From positions 67,351-106,290 of the forward strand of contig NZ_CDPK01000005.1 of the NCBI RefSeq assembly GCF_900068895.1: DNA of 38,940 bases, given 5' to 3'. This document shows positions 6,572 to 14,825 of the stretch, one piece after another; within the stretch, counting starts at the first letter, position 1, and every line of letters begins with the position of its first letter. Below the pieces are notes generated by a model. That model was not told the DNA's origin and did not search any database. It saw only the letters and a list, made by a program, of their open reading frames with translations. The translations under genes and the position numbers were made by a program. Source of the stretch: Erwinia sp. ErVv1. GTDB lineage: Bacteria; Pseudomonadota; Gammaproteobacteria; Enterobacterales; Enterobacteriaceae.

Positions 6572-7224
6572 CCACTTTTACCGACTGGGACATTGTTCGC
6601 AATCTGCTGCTGGCCGCACGCTGGACCCTGCTGCTGTCGCTGACCGCTTTTTTCGGCGGCACGGTGGTGGCGCTACCGCTGGTACTGGTTCGCCTCAGTC
6701 GCCGACGCTGGCCGACGCGGCTGGTGCGCTGTTACAGCGAACTTTTTCAGGGGACGCCGCTGCTGATGCAGCTGTTTCTGGCCTTTTTCGGCGTGGCGCT
6801 GTTTGGCATTGACGTCTCGCCCTGGACCGCCGCCTCGCTGGCGCTGACGCTCTATACCAGCGCCTTTCTGGTGGATATCTGGCACGGGAGCATCAGCGCG
6901 CTGCCGAAAGGGCAGTGGGAAGCCTCACGCTGCCTGGGACTGAATACCGGGCAGACGCTCTGGCGGGTGGTGCTGCCGCAGGCGCTGCGCATCGGCATTG
7001 CCCCCACCGTGGGCTTTGCCGTACAGGTGGTGAAAGGCACCGCGCTGGCGTCGATTATCGGCTTTGTCGAACTGACCAAAGCCGGCACCATCCTGAATAA
7101 CGTGACCTATCAACCTTTTAAAGTGTTCGGGCTGGTGGCGCTGGGCTACTTCCTGATGTGTTATCCGCTGTCCCGCTACAGCCAGTATCTGGAGAAGAAA
7201 TTCAATGCCGCTCATCACCATTAA
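6568..7224 (+). CDS. hpxH: HpxH, ABC transporter permease
   Basis: A 218-residue permease paralogous to the preceding one, with the same ELFQGTPLLMQLF segment and the EAA loop EASRCLGLNTGQTLWRVVLP. I chose the ATG at 6568, which overlaps the hpxG stop (ATGA) and has GAGAGGAG 7 bases upstream, over an in-frame ATG at 6547 that lacks a ribosome site. The end overlaps hpxI by 20 bases. Partner of HpxG in the same importer. Confidence 0.85.
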   Translation: MTTFTDWDIVRNLLLAARWTLLLSLTAFFGGTVVALPLVLVRLSRRRWPTRLVRCYSELFQGTPLLMQLFLAFFGVALFGIDVSPWTAASLALTLYTSAFLVDIWHGSISALPKGQWEASRCLGLNTGQTLWRVVLPQALRIGIAPTVGFAVQVVKGTALASIIGFVELTKAGTILNNVTYQPFKVFGLVALGYFLMCYPLSRYSQYLEKKFNAAHHH

Positions 7225-7957
7225 TCAGGTACAGAAATACTACGGTGATAACCACGTCCTTAAGGGTGTGGATCTCGACGTCGATATGGGCGAAGTGATC
7301 TCGATTATTGGCCGCAGCGGCTCCGGCAAAAGCACCCTGCTGCGCTGTATGAATGGCCTTGAAGCCTATCAGGAGGGCAGCATCAAGCTGGGCGGTATGA
7401 CCATCACCCACCGCGACTCGCAGGCGCGCGAGATCAGCCGATCGGTCGGCATGGTTTTCCAGAACTTCAATCTGTTCCCGCACATGACCGCGCTGGAAAA
7501 CGTCATGCTGGCGCCGCGCCGCGTGCTGAAAAAGAGCGAAGCCGCGTGTCGCACGCTGGCGGCGCAGATGCTGGAAAAGGTCGGGCTCGGCGACCGGATG
7601 AACTACTACCCGGCAAACCTCTCTGGCGGACAGCAGCAGCGCGTGGCGATTGCGCGTGCGCTGGCGATGTCGCCAAAGGTGCTGCTGTGCGACGAAATCA
7701 CCTCTGCGCTCGATCCCGAGCTGGTCGGCGAGGTGTTAAAGGTGCTTGAGCAGCTGGCCCGCGAGGGCATGACCCTGATTCTGGTCACTCACGAAATGAA
7801 CTTCGCCCGGGAAGTGGGCGATCGCGTGGTGTTTATGCATCAGGGCCGCGTCTGGGAGCAGGGAGACAGCAGGACGGTATTTGCCAACCCGCAGACCCAG
7901 GAACTGAAACAGTTTATCTCGTCCGTGCGCGGCCTCGGCCAGGCGCAGGGCGACTGA
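7205..7957 (+). CDS. hpxI: HpxI, ABC transporter ATP-binding protein
   Basis: A 250-residue ATPase of the GlnQ/HisP type. Walker A is GRSGSGKST (36-44), the signature is LSGGQQQR (139-146) and Walker B is VLLCDE (159-164). The D-loop SALD and the switch histidine in VTHEM follow. It has the length of a complete subunit and overlaps hpxH. It powers the HpxFGH importer; hpxJ follows after 15 bases with the strong ribosome site AAAGGAGAG. Confidence 0.88.
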   Translation: MPLITINQVQKYYGDNHVLKGVDLDVDMGEVISIIGRSGSGKSTLLRCMNGLEAYQEGSIKLGGMTITHRDSQAREISRSVGMVFQNFNLFPHMTALENVMLAPRRVLKKSEAACRTLAAQMLEKVGLGDRMNYYPANLSGGQQQRVAIARALAMSPKVLLCDEITSALDPELVGEVLKVLEQLAREGMTLILVTHEMNFAREVGDRVVFMHQGRVWEQGDSRTVFANPQTQELKQFISSVRGLGQAQGD

Positions 7958-7972
7958 CAAAGGAGAGAACAG

Positions 7973-9211
7973 ATGGAATTAAGCCACTACCCGCAGATTA
8001 ACCCGCCTCCGCGCCTGCTGATGGGCCCCGGCCCGATCAATGCCGACCCCCGCGTGCTGCGCGCGATGTCCAGCCAGCTGCTCGGCCAGTATGACCCGGC
8101 GATGACCCATTACATGAACGAGGTGATGGCGCTGTATCGCGGCGTGTTTCGCACCGAAAACCGCTGGACGCTGCTGATTGACGGTACTTCCCGCGCCGGG
8201 ATCGAGGCGATTTTACTGTCGGCGATCCGCCCCGGCGACAAAGTGCTGGTGCCGGTATTCGGTCGTTTTGGTCATCTGCTGTGTGAAATTGCCCGCCGCT
8301 GCCGCGCGGAGGTGCACACCATCGAGGTGCCCTGGGGCGAGGTCTTTACGCCGGACAGGATCGAGGACGCGATCAAAGCCGTGCGCCCGCGCCTGCTGCT
8401 GACCGTGCAGGGCGATACCTCCACGACGATGCTTCAGCCGCTGAACGAGCTGGGTGCCATCTGTAAAAAGTATGGCGTGCTGTTCTACACCGATGCCACC
8501 GCGTCGCTGGCCGGTAACGTACTGGAAACCGACGCCTGGGGTCTGGACGCGGTCTCCGCCGGGATGCAGAAGTGCCTTGGCGGCCCGTCAGGCACCTCGC
8601 CTGTCACCCTCAGCCCGCAAATGGAGGCGGCGATCCGCCGGCGTAAATGCGTGGAGCAGGGGATCCGCACCGCCGATCACCAGCAGGGTGAAGAGGAGAT
8701 GATCTGGTCGAACTATTTCGATCTCGGCATGATCATGGACTACTGGGGACCGGAGCGGCTGAATCACCATACCGAGGCCACCAGCGCGCTGTTCGGCGCA
8801 CGCGAATGCGCCCGGGTGATTCTGGAAGAGGGGCTGGAAAAGGGGATTGCCCGCCACCAGCTGCACGGCGATGCGCTGCTGAAAGGCATTCAGGGTATGG
8901 GGCTGGAGGTCTTTGGCGATCTGCAACATAAGATGAGCAACGTGCTGGGGGTGGTGATTCCAAAGGGGATCAACGGTGACCAGGTGCGCCATCTGATGCT
9001 GGAGGATTTTGGCATTGAAATCGGCACCTCGTTTGGCCCGCTGCACGGCAAGGTGTGGCGTATTGGCACCATGGGCTACAACGCGCGCAAAGCGTGCGTG
9101 ATGACCACCCTGAGCGCGCTGGAGTCGGTGCTGACGCATCTTGGCTACCAAACGACCCAGGGCGCGGCCATGCAGTCGGCGTGGGATCGCTATGCGCAGG
9201 AGAACGGCTGA
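7973..9211 (+). CDS. hpxJ: HpxJ, (S)-ureidoglycine-glyoxylate aminotransferase
   Basis: A 412-residue fold-type I PLP aminotransferase of the PucG/HpxJ group. Marks are LLMGPGPINADPRVLRAM at the N terminus, the PLP aspartate region YTDATASLAG, and Lys200 in SAGMQKCLGGP as the Schiff-base lysine. In this branch ureidoglycine, made from allantoate, is transaminated with glyoxylate to give oxalurate and glycine. That links HpxK chemistry to the HpxWXYZ oxalurate/oxamate enzymes encoded to the left. Its stop shares one base with the hpxK start (TGATG). Confidence 0.88.
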   Translation: MELSHYPQINPPPRLLMGPGPINADPRVLRAMSSQLLGQYDPAMTHYMNEVMALYRGVFRTENRWTLLIDGTSRAGIEAILLSAIRPGDKVLVPVFGRFGHLLCEIARRCRAEVHTIEVPWGEVFTPDRIEDAIKAVRPRLLLTVQGDTSTTMLQPLNELGAICKKYGVLFYTDATASLAGNVLETDAWGLDAVSAGMQKCLGGPSGTSPVTLSPQMEAAIRRRKCVEQGIRTADHQQGEEEMIWSNYFDLGMIMDYWGPERLNHHTEATSALFGARECARVILEEGLEKGIARHQLHGDALLKGIQGMGLEVFGDLQHKMSNVLGVVIPKGINGDQVRHLMLEDFGIEIGTSFGPLHGKVWRIGTMGYNARKACVMTTLSALESVLTHLGYQTTQGAAMQSAWDRYAQENG

Positions 9212-10479
9212 TGAGTGATTGCCAGATGAGCGAAGCCAGCGCCACGCTGGCCGCTGCACGGGTGATGGCACGCTGTGACGCACTGGCTGAAATCAGTGAA
9301 ACGGCAGGCGCCCTGACCCGCGTCTATCTGTCGCCCGAGCATCTGCGCGCCAATGCGCAGGTGGGGGCGTGGATGGCAGCGGCGGGCATGCGGGTCTGGC
9401 AGGACAGCGTCGGCAATATCTGCGGTCGCTACGAGGGACAAAGCGCAGACGCGCCTGCGCTGCTGCTGGGGTCGCATCTTGATACCGTGCGTAATGCCGG
9501 TCGCTACGACGGCATGCTGGGCGTCCTGACGGCAATAGAAGTTGTGCAGGCGCTGCATCAGCAAAACCAGCGTCTGCCGCTGGCGATTGAGGTGATAGGC
9601 TTTGGTGATGAGGAAGGCACGCGGTTTGGCATTACGCTGCTGGGGAGCCGGGGGCTGACCGGCCGCTGGCCGGAGAGCTGGGTTAACCATCCTGATGCTA
9701 ACGGGGTCACGGTGGCGCAGGCGATGGATCAGGTCGGCCTGGACGGGGCCGCGGTGCAGAACGCCGCGCGCAGAGCAGATGATATCGCTGCCTATCTCGA
9801 ACTGCATATTGAACAGGGGCCATGCCTGGAGCAGGCAGGACTTGCGCTTGGGGTCGTGACCGCCATCAACGGTGCCCGTCGTCTGAACTGCCGGTTTACC
9901 GGCGAGGCGGGCCATGCCGGAACGGTGCCGATGACGCACCGTAAGGATGCGCTGGCCGCCGCCGCCGGATGGATGGTATTTATTGAACAGGCCACGCAAA
10001 AACGCCATCCGCAGTTGGTCGCCACCGTCGGTACGCTACAGTGCCAGCCGGGCGCGGTAAACGTTATTCCCGGCGAGGTTCAGCTGACGCTGGACGTACG
10101 CGGGCCGGACGATCGGGCGCTGGCCGAGCTGCTGGCGGAATTACTGCACGAGGGTGAAGCGATTGCGCTGCGCCGTGGGCTGACCTTCAGCGCCGATGAG
10201 TATTATCACATCCCGGCGACGGGCTGCGATGAGAAACTCCAGGCGGCGCTGAGCCTCGCTGTGGATCGGGTTCAGGGTCGCAGCCTGTCGCTGCCCAGCG
10301 GCGCGGGCCATGATGCAATCGCCATCGCGGAGCGCTGGCCGGTGGGAATGCTGTTCGTGCGTAACGACCGGGGGATCAGCCACCATCCGGCGGAATCGGT
10401 GATGGAAAGCGACGTGGCGCTGGCGCTTCAGGCGTATCAGCAGGCCGTATGCAATGTGGCGCTATCATTAAGTGAGTAA
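9211..10479 (+). CDS. hpxK: HpxK, allantoate amidohydrolase
   Basis: A 422-residue M20-family hydrolase of the AllC/HyuC type. Metal-binding motifs are LLGSHLDTVRNAGRYDG, GFGDEEGTRFG, LHIEQGP and GAGHDA. It hydrolyses allantoate to ureidoglycine, CO2 and ammonia; the Klebsiella HpxK activity has been shown experimentally. The frame stays open upstream to 9055, but the start at 9211 overlaps the hpxJ stop by one base, has an AGGAG nearby and gives the family length. There is no allantoinase gene in the window, so allantoate must be imported or made elsewhere in the genome. Confidence 0.9.
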   Translation: MSDCQMSEASATLAAARVMARCDALAEISETAGALTRVYLSPEHLRANAQVGAWMAAAGMRVWQDSVGNICGRYEGQSADAPALLLGSHLDTVRNAGRYDGMLGVLTAIEVVQALHQQNQRLPLAIEVIGFGDEEGTRFGITLLGSRGLTGRWPESWVNHPDANGVTVAQAMDQVGLDGAAVQNAARRADDIAAYLELHIEQGPCLEQAGLALGVVTAINGARRLNCRFTGEAGHAGTVPMTHRKDALAAAAGWMVFIEQATQKRHPQLVATVGTLQCQPGAVNVIPGEVQLTLDVRGPDDRALAELLAELLHEGEAIALRRGLTFSADEYYHIPATGCDEKLQAALSLAVDRVQGRSLSLPSGAGHDAIAIAERWPVGMLFVRNDRGISHHPAESVMESDVALALQAYQQAVCNVALSLSE

Positions 10480-10506
10480 CGGGATGGGCAGATTTAGAGG
10501 AATCTT

Positions 10507-11010
10507 ATGACGCTGGAATATTTTAATCAGGCGACGGCTGATGAGGCTAAAAACCAGATTGCACACTGCGTGGCGCTGGAAGCGTGGGCCGCCGCCCTGG
10601 TCGCGGCCCGCCCCTTTGCCTCGCTGGACGATTTACTCAGGGCCGGAAGCGAGCTGGCCCGTCGCTGGGATGAGCAGGCGTTAAGCCTTGCGCTCTCTGC
10701 GCATCCGCGCATTGGCGAAAATGCCTCGGGGAATAGCAAAGAGGCGAGGTTGTCCAGAGGTGAGCAGCAGCAGGTCAGCCGCGAGGATAGTGAACTCCGG
10801 CAGGCGCTGCGGGCAGGGAACATGGCCTACGAGCAGCGTTTCGCACAGGTATTTTTAATCCGCGCCAGGGGCCGCAGTGGCGAAGAGATCCTGACCGAGC
10901 TGCATCGCCGCCTGCTTAATACGCCGCAGCAGGAACGCCAGGAAGCGCTCGATCAGCTGCGGGAAATCACCCTGCTGCGCCTGAAGGAGACGTTTAATGA
11001 GCACGATTAG
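10507..11010 (+). CDS. hpxQ: HpxQ, OHCU decarboxylase
   Basis: A 167-residue protein of the UraD family. It decarboxylates 2-oxo-4-hydroxy-4-carboxy-5-ureidoimidazoline to (S)-allantoin, the last step of the urate-to-allantoin route. The catalytic-histidine motif AHPRIGE (about residue 60) and the C-terminal NMAYEQRFAQVFLIRARGRS block are characteristic. The start is preceded by AGAGGAATCTT. It overlaps hpxT by 14 bases. In K. pneumoniae hpxQ and hpxT lie in a separate hpxPQT unit; here they are joined to the end of the allantoate operon. Confidence 0.9.
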   Translation: MTLEYFNQATADEAKNQIAHCVALEAWAAALVAARPFASLDDLLRAGSELARRWDEQALSLALSAHPRIGENASGNSKEARLSRGEQQQVSREDSELRQALRAGNMAYEQRFAQVFLIRARGRSGEEILTELHRRLLNTPQQERQEALDQLREITLLRLKETFNEHD

Positions 11011-11332
11011 CACACATGTATTGGACACCGCGCTGGGCAAACCGGCGGCTGGGGTAGCTATTGCGCTGGAACGACAGGAGCAGCGTGGCTGGCGGGCGAT
11101 CGCTCAGGGCCATACAGATGGTGACGGGCGACTGAAGGCTTTAACCCCGAACCCGCTGCCGCCGGGGCGCTATCGCCTGACGGCGGAGATTGGTGACTAC
11201 TTCGCAGCCAGCGGGCGCGATGCCCTTTACGTCAGCGCACAGATTGATTTTGTCCTGCCTGAATCGGGCAGCCATTACCATCTGCCATTTCTGATCTCCC
11301 CCTGGTCATGGTCCACCTACCGGGGCAGTTAA
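10997..11332 (+). CDS. hpxT: HpxT, 5-hydroxyisourate hydrolase
   Basis: A 111-residue transthyretin-related protein that hydrolyses 5-hydroxyisourate to OHCU, the substrate of HpxQ. Diagnostic motifs are the N-terminal STHVLDTALGKPA and the C-terminal YRGS tetrapeptide that separates these enzymes from true transthyretins. There is no signal peptide, so it is cytoplasmic. It is the last gene of the operon; no clear terminator follows in the 68 bases before the next gene. The urate hydroxylase that would supply its substrate is not in the window. Confidence 0.92.
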   Translation: MSTISTHVLDTALGKPAAGVAIALERQEQRGWRAIAQGHTDGDGRLKALTPNPLPPGRYRLTAEIGDYFAASGRDALYVSAQIDFVLPESGSHYHLPFLISPWSWSTYRGS

Positions 11333-11400
11333 ACCGGCCGTGAATCCACCTCATCCGCCCCGGCTTGCGCATCCCTGCCAATTCCCTCAAATAATGATGG

Positions 11401-12285
11401 GTGATGCTCAGCTATTACAGATGCAATGACTGGAATGACTGGAATGACTGGAATATTACTGAAAATAAAAGAGCGGAATTTTTTATAATTCAGACTTGCC
11501 TCTCATTTTATGAAATAAATGCTCATTTACTCATCAGTACCGAAGGCATATACTCTCCGAAAGGGATGAGTAAAAATTATCATGGAGCGATAATGTATTA
11601 CGGTAATGAAGTTATAGGCTTTTTACAGTCCAATAAAATCCTCGCACTGAAGCTCGACCACGCCTTTACAGGCGTCGGCAAGATGGTATCAAAGAAGGTG
11701 GATACAATAAGCGCAGGTGCAAAACGTGCGCTGTATTACACATCCTGCTTTACTGACGAATATCAGGACGTCTGCCAGCAGCAAAAGATCGAAGATATTC
11801 GATTTGCTAAAGGGGTATATTATCTTCTGCGACATGAAGATGTTGTATATGAAATGCTTAAGATTTACTTTCAAGAACTCTTCCGATACAGGGCCTCAGA
11901 ACAACTTGAGAATATCAAAAAAATGCTTATGGCAGTGAATGTCCATATAGCCGCCAGCTCACTCACCAACGCCGGATTCGCCTTAGCGGCAGCATCGTCC
12001 GTCGCCGTTGGTTTGAACCTAAATCTCGAAATCAGCGCACTCTTAGGCAACTGGGCTTCGAGGGGGATCGCGGCTGTTGGCATATATGGCATCATTCAGA
12101 AAGCAGCAGAAAGCGCACATCGCCTTCAATTTACTTACCCTGCATTCTACGCTGCGCTCTATGCTCGAGAGTTGGAAATGATGTACTTCCTGACAGAGCC
12201 ATTGTTTGAAAAAGCGGGTGCGCTTAAAGCAAGGTGGGCGTCGGATGATGACATTAAAGATATCATTATCAACATGATTAGATAG
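11401..12285 (+). CDS. Unrecognised protein with hydrophobic C-terminal half; candidate Hcp-linked toxin
   Basis: A 294-residue protein that I do not recognise. The N terminus carries a three-fold Asn-Asp-Trp repeat (residues 9-18). Residues 20-180 are mixed polar and helical. Two long hydrophobic Ala/Gly-rich stretches follow (about 182-206 and 211-234), then a charged C terminus. The base composition is visibly lower in GC than the hpx genes. The start is uncertain: GTG 11401 and ATG 11404 have no clear ribosome site, and ATG 11566 is an internal alternative. A 62-residue membrane protein and an orphan hcp follow immediately. That context suggests a membrane-acting type VI effector with its immunity protein, by analogy with pore-forming effectors such as Serratia Ssp6; this is inference only. 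Confidence 0.55.
   Translation: MMLSYYRCNDWNDWNDWNITENKRAEFFIIQTCLSFYEINAHLLISTEGIYSPKGMSKNYHGAIMYYGNEVIGFLQSNKILALKLDHAFTGVGKMVSKKVDTISAGAKRALYYTSCFTDEYQDVCQQQKIEDIRFAKGVYYLLRHEDVVYEMLKIYFQELFRYRASEQLENIKKMLMAVNVHIAASSLTNAGFALAAASSVAVGLNLNLEISALLGNWASRGIAAVGIYGIIQKAAESAHRLQFTYPAFYAALYARELEMMYFLTEPLFEKAGALKARWASDDDIKDIIINMIR
11425..11451. repeat. Three 9-bp tandem copies encoding Asn-Asp-Trp
   Basis: AATGACTGG is repeated exactly three times near the 5' end of the unknown gene. Copy-number change would keep the reading frame. Confidence 0.85.
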
Positions 12286-12287
12286 CC

Positions 12288-12476
12288 ATGATGAATCTTA
12301 TCCGAAGGTTTTTTAGACGATTGTTCAGGTCATTGTTTTCGATGTACGGCCCCGCAGTGCTAACACTGATTTTTGCCGTCGTTCTGGTGCGTTTTTTCCC
12401 TGATGGCCCAATATGGCCGGTACCCATATTTCTCCTTTTCATGCTATTTATTTTTGGCCGCTACGTGAAATGGTAA
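12288..12476 (+). CDS. Small membrane protein, possible immunity protein
   Basis: A 62-residue protein with an arginine-rich amphipathic N terminus (RRFFRRLFRSLF) and two hydrophobic segments (about residues 20-36 and 43-57), separated by FPDGPIWP. It is likely an inner-membrane protein. It starts 2 bases after the upstream stop, so it is almost certainly co-translated with that gene. Position between a candidate toxin and hcp fits an immunity protein, but no homology is recognised. Confidence 0.6.
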   Translation: MMNLIRRFFRRLFRSLFSMYGPAVLTLIFAVVLVRFFPDGPIWPVPIFLLFMLFIFGRYVKW

Positions 12477-12523
12477 CCTACTGAACGTTAGCGCCCTTTA
12501 AAATTTATTTATAAGGAAATAAC

Positions 12524-13003
12524 ATGTCTGCTCCCGCACATTTGTGGCTTGAAGATGAAAATGGCTCTCCTGTTGTTGGCAGTTGTTTAATTCCACAACG
12601 CTTAGGCTCAATCGAATTAAAATCTTTTTCGCATGGTGTAACCATTCCTGTAGAGTCGGGCTGGGGAAAACTTACGGGCACGCGCGTTCATCGGCCTGTC
12701 GTAATAGTGAAAGAGTTCGATCAGACAACGCCACTCCTTTATCGCGCTGTATGTGAAGGTCGCACACTGAAAAAAGCCCTGGTCAGGATGTACCGAATTT
12801 TTGAATCAGGCATTGAGTCTGAATATTTCAATATCATCATGGAAAACGTCAAAATTACCACGGTTTCGCCTTATCTTGCCCCTAACGGCATAAGTAGCAC
12901 CCACCTTGAAACGCTTGAAGTGCGTTATGAGGCAATCACCTGGACGTTTACGGAAGGAAATATTATCTACCGCGACGCATGGAACGATCGCGTCTGTGCC
13001 TGA
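12524..13003 (+). CDS. hcp: Hcp, type VI secretion tube/carrier protein (orphan)
   Basis: A 159-residue Hcp1-family protein. Diagnostic segments are MSAPAHLWLEDENGSP, SIELKSFSHG, KLTGTRVHRPVVIVKEFD, YFNIIMENVKITTVSPY, HLETLEVRYEAITWTF and the terminal NIIYRDAWNDR. Hcp hexamers stack into the T6SS tube and carry small effectors in their lumen. AAGGAAATAAC precedes the ATG. No other T6SS structural gene is present, so this is an orphan hcp that would rely on an apparatus elsewhere. It follows two low-GC genes of unknown function and is followed by unrelated genes. Confidence 0.92.
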   Translation: MSAPAHLWLEDENGSPVVGSCLIPQRLGSIELKSFSHGVTIPVESGWGKLTGTRVHRPVVIVKEFDQTTPLLYRAVCEGRTLKKALVRMYRIFESGIESEYFNIIMENVKITTVSPYLAPNGISSTHLETLEVRYEAITWTFTEGNIIYRDAWNDRVCA

Positions 13004-13115
13004 CGACGGCGGGCATCGGTAGAGGCCATCCTTTAAAGAAGAGGGTACTGAAAAAATCACCGTCCGGAAATTTCAGCGGTTCCGGCATAACACTCTCTGT
13101 CGTGCGCTGGCCACG

Positions 13116-13904
13116 TCACAGCACAATCGCGACCAGCACCGCCAACAGCAGGGCAATATAAACGCGGGCGTGCAGGGCATCCGGTACGGCCGGAACCACG
13201 CGGCGGGTAAACAGAATGCCCAGCCAGCCTGCCAGCGTCAGCAGCGCCAGGATTTTCAGATTGATAAAGCCGAGGTAGCCGGGGGCCTTGACCGCCTGTA
13301 GCCCGCTTGCGATATAGACAGCCGCGCCGCAAACGGCAACGGGCAGGGAGAGCGGATTCGCCGCGCTTACGCAGTCACGCATTGTGTAGCCATGTCGCCT
13401 GAGCAGCGGTACGGTCATCACGCTGCCGCCCACGCCAAGCAGTGCCGCCACCAGGCCGATCGCCACCCCGCCGACGCCAGAGGTTAAGGCCGAAAGCCTG
13501 CGCCGGGCGGGGCGGTGTAGAAAGCCTTTGCGCATCAGGCAGTCTGCCAGGGTAACCAGCATATAAATCATAAACAGCAGCCGGATGGTCCGATCGGCAA
13601 TCTCTCCGGCAAGCAGCGATCCCATTACAGCCCCTATTGCGATGTACCCTGCCAGCGGAAACAGCATGGCGGCTGACAGCCTGCCCGCCCGCCAGTTCTG
13701 CCTGCTTGCCCAGCCGGCGTTAAATATCATCACCGCCGTGGAGGTCGCGACGGCAATATGCATGGCGCTGTCGGACAGGTCGGGCTGGCGCACCAGCATC
13801 TGATAGACAAAAGGCACCACCACAAAGCCGCCGCCAAAGCCAAAAAGCACCGTGGTGATGCCGGTGACAAAACCCGCGAGTAAAATCGTTATTAACTCCG
13901 CCAT
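13116..13904 (-). CDS. TauE/SafE (TSUP) family membrane transporter
   Basis: A 262-residue polytopic membrane protein with about eight hydrophobic segments in two halves. The repeated glycine motifs GFGGGFVVVPF (first half) and LGVGGSVMTVPLL (second half) are the signature of TauE/SafE exporters. Such proteins move sulfite, sulfoacetate or other small organic anions across the inner membrane; the substrate here is not evident. It is transcribed divergently from an AraC-type regulator with a 117-base gap containing a palindrome, so that regulator may control it. Confidence 0.88.
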   Translation of the reverse strand: MAELITILLAGFVTGITTVLFGFGGGFVVVPFVYQMLVRQPDLSDSAMHIAVATSTAVMIFNAGWASRQNWRAGRLSAAMLFPLAGYIAIGAVMGSLLAGEIADRTIRLLFMIYMLVTLADCLMRKGFLHRPARRRLSALTSGVGGVAIGLVAALLGVGGSVMTVPLLRRHGYTMRDCVSAANPLSLPVAVCGAAVYIASGLQAVKAPGYLGFINLKILALLTLAGWLGILFTRRVVPAVPDALHARVYIALLLAVLVAIVL

Positions 13905-13944
13905 TCATTTATTCCATCAGATGCGTTAAGCGACGATCCTAACG

Positions 13945-13964
13945 TGGGAACCTGGCGCTTCCCA
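13945..13964. promoter_or_regulatory. Palindrome between the TSUP gene and the AraC regulator
   Basis: TGGGAA-N8-TTCCCA is a perfect 6-base dyad 40 bases from the TSUP start and 58 bases before the regulator. It is a candidate operator or a small hairpin; no direct evidence favours either. Confidence 0.4.
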
Positions 13965-14021
13965 TTTCTGCGGCGCTCATTTACCCTTGCGAATCGGTCA
14001 GGCTGGGGGGTGACGGTGTAG

Positions 14022-14825
14022 ATGCGTAACGTGCATATTGATGATTATGATGCGCTCGCCCGCGAAGTGGTGGCGGTGGGTAACGACTATCCGGAGGGGT
14101 ATCGGCTTCCCACGCACCGCCACCGGCGGGCGCAGATTTTATATGGCGCTACCGGGCTGATGGAAGTCACCACGGATATGGGGCGCTGGACCGTGCCGCC
14201 GCAGCATGCGGTATGGATCCCGCCGCAGATGGCGCACAGCGTGAAGTTTACCGGCGTTTCAACGCGCAGCCTCTATATCGAACCCACCAGCGCCAGCAGG
14301 CTGAACGTCGGGGAGGCGTGCAAAATTATCAGCGTGTCGCCGCTGCTGAGGCAGCTACTGATTGAGGCGGTAATGCTGGATCCACTCTACGACTCGCCGC
14401 GCGATCGCCTGCTGATCTCGCTGCTGCTGGAAGAGCTGGCACTGATGCCCTGCCGCCAGTTTGATATCCCCCTGCCACGTGAGGAAAAGCTGTTGAAGCG
14501 GTGTCAGGCCTTTCTGGCCGCGCCGGATATCCACGATGCGGCGGATGACTGGGCCGCCATGCTGTTTATGAGCCAGAGCACCTTCCGGCGCTACTTCCTT
14601 AAGCAGACGGGGATGTCGTTTATGGCCTGGCGGCAGCGGGCCTGTGTGGTTGTCGCGCTCAGCAGGCTGGTGGAGGGAACGCCGGTATCCGGGGTGGCGC
14701 TGGCGCTGGGCTACGACAGCGGATCGTCGTTTTCCACCATGTTCCGCCGGGTTACCGGCCAGCCGCCTTCGTTTTACCTGCCTGGCGGTCAGCTGGCGCG
14801 TACAGAACACCCGCTCAGAGGGTAA
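14022..14825 (+). CDS. AraC-family transcriptional regulator with cupin sensor domain
   Basis: A 267-residue regulator. The N-terminal cupin domain (about 20-100) contains LPTHRHRRAQILYGATG and PPQHAVWIPPQMAHSV. The C-terminal AraC DNA-binding domain (about 165-260) has two helix-turn-helix units, WAAMLFMSQSTFRRYFLKQTG and GVALALGYDSGSSFSTMFRRVTG. Length and architecture match YeaM/NimR-type regulators, which commonly control a divergently encoded transporter. Here the divergent gene is the TSUP transporter. The 3' end overlaps the convergent yafV by 11 bases. The inducer is unknown. Confidence 0.88.
   Translation: MRNVHIDDYDALAREVVAVGNDYPEGYRLPTHRHRRAQILYGATGLMEVTTDMGRWTVPPQHAVWIPPQMAHSVKFTGVSTRSLYIEPTSASRLNVGEACKIISVSPLLRQLLIEAVMLDPLYDSPRDRLLISLLLEELALMPCRQFDIPLPREEKLLKRCQAFLAAPDIHDAADDWAAMLFMSQSTFRRYFLKQTGMSFMAWRQRACVVVALSRLVEGTPVSGVALALGYDSGSSFSTMFRRVTGQPPSFYLPGGQLARTEHPLRG

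Noticed and set aside
8588..9283. A 231-codon open frame opposite hpxJ.
   Set aside because: Shadow of the well-supported aminotransferase; no recognisable protein.
1..11332. The hpx cluster as an island integrated at tRNA-Phe.
   Set aside because: The tRNA 3' end faces away from the cluster, no integrase or direct repeat of the tRNA end is seen on the hpx side, and the GC content matches the backbone.
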